DNA from: Chloroflexota bacterium
GTDB taxonomy: Bacteria; Chloroflexota; Anaerolineae; VGOG01
Length of the DNA stretch: 64,000 bases
Assembly: GCA_030611885.1 (NCBI GenBank)
Contig: JAUWOY010000005.1
Span: forward strand, 39,490-103,489
Direction: 5' to 3'
In this document: positions 1 to 10,400 of the stretch, one piece after another
How the letters are laid out: each line of letters begins with the position of its first letter
Numbering within the stretch: the first letter of the stretch is position 1
Made by a program: the position numbers and the translations under genes
The notes under the pieces: model-generated
What the model saw: only the letters and a program-made list of their open reading frames with translations
Database searches by the model: none
Told to the model about the DNA's origin: nothing

Positions 1-2
1 AA

Positions 3-209
3 CCCGGCCTCTTCGACCTGCTCACGCCGCGAGAGCGCGAGGTACTGTAGCTTATCGCCGAAGGACACACCAACACCGCCATCGCCCAGATGATGAACAT
101 CAGTGTGAAAACCGTGGAAAAGCACCGCGCCAACCTGATGTCCAAGCTGAACGTGCACGACGTGGCTGGGCTCATGCGCACCGCCATCAAACACGGCCTG
201 GTCTTCTAG
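3..209 (+). pseudogene. 3' end of LuxR-family response regulator (HTH), in-frame amber codon
   Basis: The frame starting at base 3 reads PGLFDLLTPREREVL, then TAG at 48-50, then LIAEGHTNTAIAQMMNISVK and on to a stop at 207-209. This is the classic LuxR/GerE helix-turn-helix (LTPRE motif, NxxIA turn, VSVKTVEKHR-like recognition helix, LxVHD tail). In this family the residue after 'REVL' is very often Gln (CAG), so one C-to-T change explains the stop. The gene begins before the window. It is either a recent nonsense mutation in a two-component regulator or a sequencing error; no other lesion is visible in the remaining codons. Confidence 0.8.
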
Positions 210-275
210 GATTTTCGATTTGCGATTTTCGATTTCCGAATTCGACAATCGTAAATCGGCAATCGAAAATCGAAG
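210..275. repeat. Heptamer-word array (GATTTTC family), left flank of the four-helix-bundle gene
   Basis: The bases are repeated variants of GATTTTC/GATTTGC, then their complements (AATCGAAAATCG), so the block can fold on itself. It lies directly between the LuxR stop and the ribosome binding site of the next gene. A matching array lies at 639-698. Confidence 0.8.
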
Positions 276-284
276 GAGGTTGGG

Positions 285-638
285 ATGGACAAAGAGGATT
301 TGAAAAAGCGGACGAAGCACTTTGCGCTGCGGGTGATTCGCCTGGTGGAAGTCTTACCAAAGACGCGAACGGCTCAAGTGATTGGCAATCAACTCTTGCG
401 ATCAGCCACATCGGTGGCGGCGAATTATCGGGCTGCGTGTCGGGCGCGTTCACAGGCCGATTTCGTTTACAAGTTGGGTCTCGTGGAGGAAGAGGCCGAC
501 GAATCTCTCTTTTGGCTGGAAATGGTGGTGGAAACCGACCTGATGCCGGCAGCCCGTGTGCAGGATCTGACCCAGGAAGCCGACGAGCTCACGGCCATCT
601 TCGTTGCCTCCCGCAAGACGGCCAAGAAGAAGAAGTGA
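285..638 (+). CDS. Four-helix-bundle protein (23S rRNA IVS-protein/S23 family)
   Basis: 117 residues, the usual size of this family. The pattern is typical: 'FALRVIRLVEVLP' helix 1, 'QLLRSATSVAANYRAA' helix 2 with the conserved SxxSxxAN-like turn, 'FVYKLGLVEEEADESLFWLE' helix 3 and a Lys-rich C-terminus. The start follows GGAGG at about 275-279. The biochemical function of the family is not settled: members were first found in intervening sequences of 23S rRNA genes and are related to the Avd accessory protein of diversity-generating retroelements. Here there is no rRNA gene; instead the gene is enclosed by two heptamer-word arrays, and an intrinsic terminator follows. Family call is firm, function unknown. 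Confidence 0.9.
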   Translation: MDKEDLKKRTKHFALRVIRLVEVLPKTRTAQVIGNQLLRSATSVAANYRAACRARSQADFVYKLGLVEEEADESLFWLEMVVETDLMPAARVQDLTQEADELTAIFVASRKTAKKKK

Positions 639-698
639 TTTACGATTTGCGATTTCCGAATTAGAAATCGGCAATCGAAAATCGAAAATCGAAAATCG
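639..698. repeat. Heptamer-word array, right flank of the four-helix-bundle gene
   Basis: Begins just after the stop codon and contains GATTTAC, GATTTGC, then CGAAAAT three times. It is partly the reverse complement of the array at 210-275, so the gene is bracketed by inverted, word-built flanks. Confidence 0.8.
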
Positions 699-723
699 GA
701 CCCCGAAATGGGGTCTTTTTTTT
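699..723 (+). terminator. Rho-independent terminator
   Basis: Perfect stem GACCCC / GGGGTC with loop GAAAT followed by eight T residues. It closes the four-helix-bundle transcription unit. Confidence 0.9.
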
Positions 724-747
724 GTTCAAAGGTAGGGTAATACCCCA

Positions 748-776
748 TAGACAGGCAAGCTAGTTTATGCTAGAAT
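748..776 (+). promoter_or_regulatory. Candidate sigma-70 promoter for the receiver/giant secreted protein operon
   Basis: TAGACA and TAGAAT separated by 17 bp, downstream of the terminator. A transcript from here would carry the long palindrome at 801-1002 in its leader before the gene at 1056. Predicted from sequence only. Confidence 0.5.
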
Positions 777-800
777 GAGAGTGCGAATGAAGGCATTCAG

Positions 801-1002
801 ACCTCCAAGTTTTTTCATAGCACCCCAGAGTAGGGGGATAGAAAGCACGGATTGCTGTCAACGGATTCTTTAAACGGATTGAACGGAAAATGTCACGCGC
901 GGAACTCCAATCCGTTCAATTCGTTCCCGGAATCCGTTGACAGTTACCCTCATCCCCCCGCTTTGACGTGCTATGAGTTTTTTAAGAAACCTCCGAGGTC
1001 TT
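801..1002. repeat. Nested palindromic element, about 200 bp
   Basis: Outer arms GACCTC...GAGGTC and CATAGCAC...GTGCTATG surround an inner inverted repeat CTGTCAACGGATTC (855-868) / GAATCCGTTGACAG (930-943). The inner part uses the word AACGGATT, shared with elements at 27465, 46132 and 58968. No coding sequence is seen in 724-1055 apart from this. Confidence 0.8.
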
Positions 1003-1055
1003 AGATATGCTTCATGATGAAGCTGTCAATAGAAGTCAGCTACGAGAGGTAAACC

Positions 1056-1499
1056 ATGTCAAATCCAACAGACCTGAAAGAGGTCCCTAAAATTTGCGTC
1101 TTGCTCGTGGACGACCACGAAGCGTTTCTGCGCGTGGCCACCGAATTCTTGCAACGACACGACGATCTGACCGTCGTCGGCGCGGCGCGTGGGGGCGAGG
1201 AAGCCCTGGCCCAGGCCCAAGACCTGCGGCCGCAAGTCATCCTCGTTGACCTGAACATGCCCGGCCTGAGCGGGCTGGAGACCATCCCCCGCCTGCGGGC
1301 CATGCTGCCCGAAGCGGGCATCATCGCTCTGACCCTGCTAGACCCCAAAGTTTTCCGACAGGCGGCACTGGCAGCCGGCGCGGATGATTTCGTCCCCAAG
1401 GCCAACCTGGGCACCGACCTGCTGCCGGCTATCCGGCGAGTGACGCAAACTGGCCAGCCTAAGCAAGAGCCACCAATAATCGAGAGAAAGGAGAACTAA
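1056..1499 (+). CDS. Single-domain response regulator (CheY-like receiver)
   Basis: 147 residues with a complete receiver domain: acidic pair 'LLVDDHEAF', phospho-acceptor Asp in 'VILVDLNMPG', Thr in 'IIALTLLD', and Lys in 'FVPKANL'. There is no output domain; the C-terminus is a short charged tail. The N-terminal arrangement resembles NarL/LuxR-type regulators that have lost their HTH. Its TAA overlaps the ATG of the giant gene downstream by one base, so the two are probably translated together. A regulator coupled to a giant secreted protein is unusual. It could act by protein-protein contact or as a phosphate sink; the partner kinase is not in the window. Confidence 0.9.
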   Translation: MSNPTDLKEVPKICVLLVDDHEAFLRVATEFLQRHDDLTVVGAARGGEEALAQAQDLRPQVILVDLNMPGLSGLETIPRLRAMLPEAGIIALTLLDPKVFRQAALAAGADDFVPKANLGTDLLPAIRRVTQTGQPKQEPPIIERKEN

Positions 1500-4400
1500 T
1501 GATGAGGACCAACATGAAACGCCGAGGAAGTATGTTACTGGCACTGTTTCTGTCTCTGGCCTTGCTGGTCGGAGCGATCGTTACGCTAGAGGTGGCTGAG
1601 AGCTTCGCCGCCTCCCCCAGCCCAGCGGAAGCCGTTCGAGAAGCCTGGCAAAAGGCCCGTGACACCGGCTATGGCTTCGAGGCGGGGGTCGAGCAGACCC
1701 TCATCCCCCGACCTGTCTGGAGCCAGCTCGGCCGGCAGGAGGAGCAGGTTAGCTTCTACCTGGAAGGGGAGGTGGAGCAGCCTGGGCACAGCCGCGTGCG
1801 GGTGTGGCCTGAGACCGGCCCACCCAACGCCGTGGCGGCTGGCACCTTGGGTCAGATCAACCCAGCCGCCGTCGAGCCCCTCATGGAGATCATCCAGGAG
1901 GGGACGAAGACCATCATCCGCGAGCACGGGCAGGAACGTGTGGCGGAAAGCCCCGCAAGCCTGGCCGCGCCCGGCGGCGACTACCTGGCCTACCTGGAGG
2001 CGGCCAGAGATGTGGAGCAGATGGCCGACTGCCGCCTGGCATCCGGGACATGCTTCCGCTTCCGGATTGACGGGCCCCGTTTCGCCGAGGTGCTGCGCAA
2101 ACGGCTGGAGCAGGAGTACGCCGCCGACCTGCCGCCCAACGTCCAACTGGCTCCCTCGCCCCTCTTCCAGGCCATGACAGGCCAGGGCGAGCTGTGGGTG
2201 GACGCCGACGGCTTCCCCGTGCGCCAGGTGCTCGACCTCGACTTCCCCCGCGTCAGCGAGGAGTATGGCGCAAGGGCACACGTGGTGGCGGACTTCACCC
2301 CCGACAAGGAGACAAGGGGACAAGGGGACAAGGAGACCGTCTCCCTGTCTCCCTGTCTCCCCCTCTCCTTGTCACCCTCTCTCCTTGCCACCTTGTCTGC
2401 CCTTCTCTTCGCCTGCGGCCTGGTTCTCTATCGCCGCTGCAAGCCAGTTTACGTCGCTATCGTGACGGCGGTCATCCTCAGCATGGTGGGATCGCCGCTG
2501 TACACCGCCTGGCGGATGGATCGCTTCTTCCGCATGCATCGCGTCGAGGCGGCTGGTCCGTCACCCGATCAACCGCCGCCTCAGGGGGTGCGGCCCCCGG
2601 CCGAGCCCACCGATGAGCCGCTGAGCCCTGCGCTTCAGGCGTTCATCGAAGAGCTGCAAGAGGCGGCCAAGCCCAACTCCGCTCTGCCAGGCTACGCCAT
2701 CGGTGAGAGGCTTCCCATGCGCGACCCGCGCCTGGCCGGCATCCACGAGCTGGCGGGACCGCCTGGTGTGAAAGCCCTCGCCGAGCCACCCCCCGACGGC
2801 TGCTACGAGGGCGATGAAGATTCCGACACCGACGGCCTGTGTGACCAGTACGAGGTGCTTCTGGGCACCGACGACACCCACCCCGACACCGACCGCGATC
2901 AGATCACCGACACCCTGGAGATCCAGGGCTTCACCTACGCCGACAGGCAGTGGTACACCAATCCCTTCCTGGGCGACAGCAACCAGGATGGGCTGGGCGA
3001 CTTCGCTGAGTGGCCGGAGCCGGTGGGCGAGGCGCCTTCGTGGGACCCGGACAACGACGGCCTGCCCAACGTGTGGGATGACGACAACGACGGAGACGGC
3101 GTGGTGGACAGCCTGGACCTGTCGCCGTGGAGCTACTCGCCCGAGGTGCCCGATAATGGCCACTACGCGTTGGACGTAGACGCTGGCGGACACGATGGCC
3201 CCGTCTATCTGGAGTTCCAGGTCCAGCCCTCTGATCACAAACATCTTCGCTACGCCATGAAGACGCTGGACTGGCCCTGGGACGACAAGGGCCAGATTAC
3301 CGACCTGGACAACTCTCCAGATGATCTGACCCTCATCCCCATGCTGGAAGTGCTGGCTTCGCACCGGCCCCGCGACGCCAAACAGTACAGCATCGGCTAC
3401 GTCAAGAACCAGGACAGCGCCACCAAAGGGACGTACCCCTGGAAGCTGTACGTGCCCACCACCGTTGACGACGCCGAGGGCAGCCCCGCCGCCTTCCACG
3501 CCAAGGCCGTCTTCCAGGGCATCCAGACCATCCGCACCAAAGCGGCGCTGGTCTGGATGGTGAACGCCAAACTGGACAGCATCACGTGTGCGCAAACGAG
3601 AAAGGTCGAGCATGTTCCAGAGCCGGTGTGTGTTTGGTGGGATTTCAAGACGGAGGAATCAGTCGTCCAGACCTACCGCGATAAATTCCGGGTGAGCGGA
3701 GAAGGGGGCACCGACCTGGCCGTGGTCGGCACGCCGCAGCGGGAGGACAATGGCGATTTGGTCAAGATCCTACTGGGCCTTTCCCAGACCTATCTCCTGG
3801 GCAAGTGGAACGACCTGGGCGAGTTAAAGAGTCGTTTCGACTCGAGTGACAATGAGAAGCGCTGGAGCGTGACCACGTCCGTCACCGTGGCCCGCGACAC
3901 CTACAGCCACATGGACGAGGCCATCGCCTCTACGACCATGACCACGACCAGGCAGATCCTGGCCGACTACAACACCGCCTGGACGCCAGCGATGCTGGTT
4001 GCCTTCGAAGAGAAGGTCCGCATCTGGAGCCTGGATGATGTGGTAGCCAATTCTGGCCCTCAAACCTCCAGCGCGTCGGCCAGCCTCAGCCTGGGCTCGG
4101 TGCCCATGCTGGTGCAGCGCGGCCTCAAGCTCAGCCAATACCGCCACACTGGCTCCGATTGGGCGACGATGGACATCAACGAGATGTTGGCCGACCTGGA
4201 CGCGCGTTACAAAGCCCTGGCCTCGGTTGACCTGATGCAGATGATGAAGCTCCTGTGGACCGCCTGGAGCCAGGGGCTGATGCGGACGGTCCAGGTCGGA
4301 GCCCACCGGATCACCTACAAGAATGTCTTGCCAGACAACGAGATCTATAAGGACTTCAAGGGTTTGCCTGGGCAGGTGAAAGATGTTGTAGAGAAGGTAG

Positions 4401-7400
4401 TGGAAGCGAAAAAGACCTTGAAGGAGTTCAAGGAAGGCTACGACAAGGTATCGAAGTTCATCAAGGACCATCCTCGCTGGTCGGTAGCCATCGCCTCTGC
4501 AGCGGCCATCACCTTCATCATCCTGAGCCTGGCCTACAAGGGAGTCAGCAAGGCGGCCAGTATCATCGGCGCGGCCATCGGGGTCGGGCTGGCCATCTAC
4601 GGCGTGTACAAAGCATACCAGGAGGCCAAAGGCGTCTGGGCCCTGGTCAAGGGGGCGGCCAAGATCACCAAGCTGACTGTCGTCCTGGCCATCGTGGCCC
4701 TGGTGCTGGAAGTGGTGCTCATCTGGTACGCTTTTTACAGTGCCGCCGCCGACCTCTCCGGCCCCGCCTACTACATGGCCCTCAGCCTGGCCATCGGCGC
4801 CACCATCCTGGCCGTGATCCTCTTCATCCTCTGCTTCTTCCTCATCGGCCTCGTCATCATGGCCATCATAGCCATCGCCGACTTCATCGGCAGCTTCTTC
4901 GGCTTCAGCGTCAGCGGGTGGATCGCCAAGGTCATCGGCGAGCTTATCCTGACGGTCAAGGTGCTCACCAACATTGACGGGGACAGCATCAAGTTCGACG
5001 TCAAGGAGACCACCTGGCAGAACCTGGCCGCCGGCAGTGTGCCCGGGAACAAGATGATCCTCCGAGCCGAGCTCCGGGGCGACCTGGTGGCCGAGAACGA
5101 CGGCACGGACGACGACCTGCGGCGCAGCACGCTCAAGGGCTCGTGGCAGCCCAGCGCTGCTGACCCGGCCCAAATCTCCACGGACTCTGCCACCTGGAAG
5201 CCAGCGGGCGAGCCCAGCGGCGGCCGGCGGACTGTCAAGAACAGAACCGAGGCCTACCTCACGCCACGCCAGCCCGCCATTGACGCGCCCGCCGATCTGG
5301 CCGTCAAGGTGGACTACACCATCCTCTACAAAAAGGGCCATGGCTGCGTCGCCGGCCACTGCGCCTGGTGGGAAGGGGCCAGCAAGGACTCCGGCGACAC
5401 CACCTCTGATCCCAGCCGGATGTACCTGGACGTGCTGCCCGCGACGCTGGATGCTCACTGGAAGAATGATCAGTGGGAGGATGGCCTGTGGGAGTGGAGC
5501 GCCATCAGGAACTACGACCGGGATGGGGACGGCGTACCCAACAGCGCCGAGGCCGCGCTGGGCACCTCCCCGGACAATCCCGACAGCGACGGCGACGGCA
5601 TAGACGATGGGGCCGAGGCCCGCCTGCGGCGCGAGGGGAAAGGCGTGGACCCGGCGAAGTACGATACCGACAACGATGGCCTCTCCGACGGCGCCGAGCG
5701 GGCGGGCTACATGATGGACTTCCGTGGCTTCTTCGTCAACCGCTGGGCCTTCCCCGACCCGCGCAAGGCCGACGCCGATGGGGACGGTCTGACCGACGGC
5801 CAGGAGTACGCCCTCAAGACCAACCCCAACGCCGGCGTCACCGACCTCAACGCCTGGATCTACTCCGAGCCTACCGGCGGCCCCTACCTGCCCGGCGTGC
5901 CGGTGACCATCACCGTCCAGGCCATCAACTTCACCACCAAGAAGGTGGCCCCTTGGATCACCGCCCGGCTGCCGGGCAGCATCAAGAACCAATGGGTAAC
6001 GCTGGAAGGCACCACCGGTGATGGTAGATACAAGTGGAGTTGGACGAAAATCGACGAACCGGATGGGACAAACCGCTGGATCGTCCGCGCCATTCACCCT
6101 CTGGGCACCACCGATGCCCTGACCATTACGCTCACGGGACACGTGGACCCCAACCTGAGCCAGACGACGGTGATGACCTTCACCAGCAGCCTGACCTACA
6201 CCAAATCGCTCACGGAGACCTACGAGGTCATTGACATGAATTCCTTCGTGGTGGATGTGGACCCGCCGACCTCGACCATCATGGCCCCGGCCGAGGGCGC
6301 CATCCTGCGCGGCGAGACCTACGTAGCTGGCGGCAAGGCGACCGACCCGACCAGCGACATTGGCCAGGTGCATGTCAGCGACGACGGTGGAAGCACCTGG
6401 AACCTGGCCGCCGGCACCGAAGCCTGGAACTGGGTGTGGGAGCTCCCCGACGACGGCGACTACACCCTGCGCAGCCGGGCCACCGACGCCCTGGGCTGGA
6501 TGGAGGACCCCGTCACCAGCCTCGTCAACGTGACGGTGGACAACACCTCGCCCACGACGCCCATCGGCAGCCTGGTCCAGCCCGCGGGGGCGATCTCCCC
6601 CGGGTCGCTGGTGCGCCTGACGTCCACCGAAGGCTCCTGGGTCATCACCGCCACCGGCCAGGCCCGCGATGACCTATCCGGCGCGCCTAAGGTGGCCGGC
6701 GTGAGCACCGTGGACGTGCGCGCCGACGACCGGCCGCCGGACACGATAACCCTGACCTCACCGGGCCAGCCCATTTCCGATTGGCAGGCAATGATGAAGT
6801 TGCCACCGAGCCGGCCGGAGGGGCACCACTGGGTGACCGCTTCAGCGATAGATGGAGTGGGCAATGTCCAACCTGAGGCCACGGCGGTGGAGTTCGCCGT
6901 GGACAACACGCCGCCGGCAGTGCAGGACCTTTACGCTCTGGCAGTGATAACTTCCACCACCTCAGAGCCGGTCCGGATCGTACCTGACGAGTCGGGGGCC
7001 TACCGGCCCCTGCCGGTTCATCAGCCCTTGCGGGGCAGCGTGGATGCTCGCAGCGGGCGCGTGGGCTACCGCGCCCTGGCGGCTGACGACCTGAGCGGCG
7101 GCCACCTGGCCAGCGGCGACTTCAACGGCGACGACCTGGCCGACCTGGCCATCGGCGCCCCCGCGGCGGCAGGGACGGCCGGCATTGTGTACCTCATCTT
7201 CGGCAAACCTGGGCCGTGGCTGCCGCGCCACAACCTGGAGGAAGCTGATGCCTGGCTGGTAGGCCCGGCAGCGGGCGCCCGCGCCGGCCAATCGCTGGCC
7301 AACGGAGGCGATCTGAACGGCGACGGAATAGACGATCTGCTCATCGGCTCAGCCGACGGCGCTTACGTCGTCCCCGGCCGTGAAGCGGCCTGGATCCGCA

Positions 7401-10400
7401 GGGAGCCGCTGGATGCCGACGCCCGGCTGCTGCCCGGCCAGGCCACGCTAGTCGCTGGCGGTGGCGACCTGGACGGAAATGGCACCAACGACGGTGTCGT
7501 GGCCGCTGGGGATACCCTCTACCTGGTGCCGGGCGGGGCGGGGAGGCCCAAGGTGGGCCCACCGCTGGGGACGCTGCCAGACACCGTGGATTCTCTGGCT
7601 GGACATGCCAACGCTGGCGTGATTGCCGGCAGCAGCGATGGCAACGAGGCCTGGCTGTGGATGCCAGTGGGCACTTCCACTCCACTGCCTCGGTCGCCCA
7701 GTGCCATCATCCGCGCCGCCAGCGGCTCCAAGACCCCTTCGTCGGTGGGCTATGCCGGCGACGTCAACGGTGACGGGCTGCCTGACTGGCTCATTGGCGA
7801 CGGCCGGACAGGGACGGCCCGGGTTGTTCGTCTCTTTTGTGGTCGGACCTGGACCGGAGCTGTCTACCACGATGTGGACGATGCTACGGCCGGTTTCTCG
7901 TATGGTACGGCGGGGGAGCCTGCACTGTTAGCCACAGGCATCGGTGACGTCAACGCGGATGGCTACAGCGACCTGATCGTCGGTTTTGGCAGCACTGCCT
8001 GGGTGATGCATGGCCGATCTGATCCCGAAGCTTGGGGTCTGGAGTACGACCTGGCCAACGCCGACGCCACCGTCAGCTACTTGAAGGCTGCGACCGGCGG
8101 AGACCTGAACTGCGATAGCTCCTCCGACGTGGCCTTCCTCACCGACGATGGCCGCCTCAGCCTCTTCTTCGGCCGAGAGGGCGACTCCTGCGCCCTGACC
8201 CCGGCCGGCGTGAGCGGGGTGGAGATCGGTTTGGGCGAAGTGACCGATCCCACTTCGCCGCTGACCGCCACCCTGCCCACCCAGTGGCTGTCCGCCCAGC
8301 AGCTTGGCACGACCTGGGAGCGGCTGCCCAATATCCCATCGGACTGCGACATGTACAGTGGCAGCCGGATCGTCGCCGCAGCCGGCCGCATCTGGGCCAT
8401 CGTCCAGTCCAGCTCCTTCTACGTCTACGATCCCCAGACGGGCACCTGGACACAGAGGACTTTCCCTCCTGCTAGCCTGGGCGTGGCGGGCTTGCTGGCT
8501 GCTGGCAGCGACGGCTACCTCTACACCGTCGGTGATGGACATACCTATCGCTACGACCCAACCACCGACGCCTGGACACAATTGGGCGCTGCGCCTGTCT
8601 CAACTGGTCAGGGTGCCAACATGGTCCCCGACGACGCTGGCCACCTCTACGTGCTCGGCGGTGCTAGTTACAGCAAAGAGTTCTGGCGTTACGACATCGC
8701 CTCCGACTTCTGGGAGCGCGTGGCCTACAATCCCGTGTCCGATGCTGCGGAGACGACGATCGAATGGGGTGGGGACGGGGTGTATGCCTTCCCGCGCCTG
8801 TACACCCGATCTTTCTACCGCTACGATCCGGACACCAACCAGTGGACGGCCTTGGCTGATACTCCCGACGAGCTGGGCGGCTATGGGTCGGCCCTGGCCT
8901 GGGACGGTGGGCAGTATATCTATGCCGTGCGGGGCGGGTATGAACAGCGGCAGTTCTACCAGTATGACAAAGTGGGCCGGGACTGGGAGAGGCTGGGAGA
9001 CACGCCGGGCGATGCGGGCACGGGGTCAGCTTTGGCCTGGTTGGACGGGCTCCTCTACTTTGCCGGAGACATGTTCGGCCGGGACCTCTGTCAGTGGACC
9101 CCCTCCACAATGACCATTCGTCCTCAGGTCGTAGACCAGCTGGGCAACGTGGGCTACGGCGAGGAGCGAACAATCAGCGTATCCACGCCGGACCTGGGCA
9201 ACATCATCGAGAACTACGCCAGCGGCGACATCTCCACCCAGGCGATCCCGTTACCCAATGGCACGGCTGTGGCCAGCCAGGGGATCCAGTGGCTCTCCCT
9301 GCACCACGTGCGCCTCGAAGGTGACATGGACATGACTCATTTCGCTTACCCGGCCGGCAATCCCACCTGCTATCACTGGGCCTTTGATAGGGACTTCCCG
9401 ACCTGGCCCAATGCCTGGCCAGATGGCACCCACAACGTCACCGCCAGCGTGAAGGACACCACCGGTGCTGAGCACGTATCCGACCCGCTGACCATCATCG
9501 TGGACACCACTCCACCCACAGCCGGGTTCACCAGCCCCACCAATGGCACAGTGATCACCGCCACCGGTCGCATCACCATCACCGGTACCGCCAGCGATGC
9601 CACCTCCGGCCTGGCCCGCGTGCGCTTCAGCCCCGACAACGGCGCCTCCTGGCGTGAGGTCTCCCTGGACGGCAACACCTGGCTGGCCACCTGGGACGTG
9701 CCGGCCGGCCTCGATGGCGTAGCCCGCCACCTGGTGGTCGAGGCCGCGGACCGGGGCGGCCTGACGACACGTCAGACCATCGCCGTGACCGTGGACAACG
9801 TCCTGCCGAGCGGCTTCACGCCGGTCACCTTCAGCCCCGAGGAGGGCAACCACACCTTCACCGGGGTCCAGTTCGAGGCCACCTGGCCGGAACCCAGCGA
9901 CGGCAGCGGCATCGCCGGCGTGTACGCCGCCCTCGACCCGATCACCGACACGCTGCCCACGCAGCAGGTGACGGGCAACACCTTCCAGACCGACTTCCCC
10001 GCCGAAGGCACCTACTTCTTCCATCTGTTGGTAGTGGATAACGCTGACAACCGGGTGGTGCGCCACTACGGGCCGTGGTATGTGGAGGTCCCAGGCCTTC
10101 CCCCCGTCTCCTCCATCATCGTGGATGGCGTGCTGGACATCGAGAACTACGAGTGGCTGCCCGAAACCGAGCGGCTGGGCCAGGATGATCGCTCCGGCGA
10201 ACCGCAGGAACTGTTCATCTCCTGGGATGACGACCAGGTGTTCCTCGGCTGGCAGGGGGCTGACCCCGGCGTGGACGGCGACCTTATCTGGTACTTCGAC
10301 ACCGGTTCCGGCGGCACGAATGAGGGGCTGGCCCCCCAGGCTCAGGCCCTGATGGTCCGCAAGGCTCAACCTGTTACCCTGTGGGACCTGGAGTTCGAGC

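Noticed and set aside
3824..6373. 849-codon open frame on the - strand, and similar long antisense frames (2561-3613, 9251-10540, 10628-12169)
   Set aside because: They lie opposite the giant + strand gene, have no recognisable domains or ribosome binding sites and arise from GC-rich codon structure.
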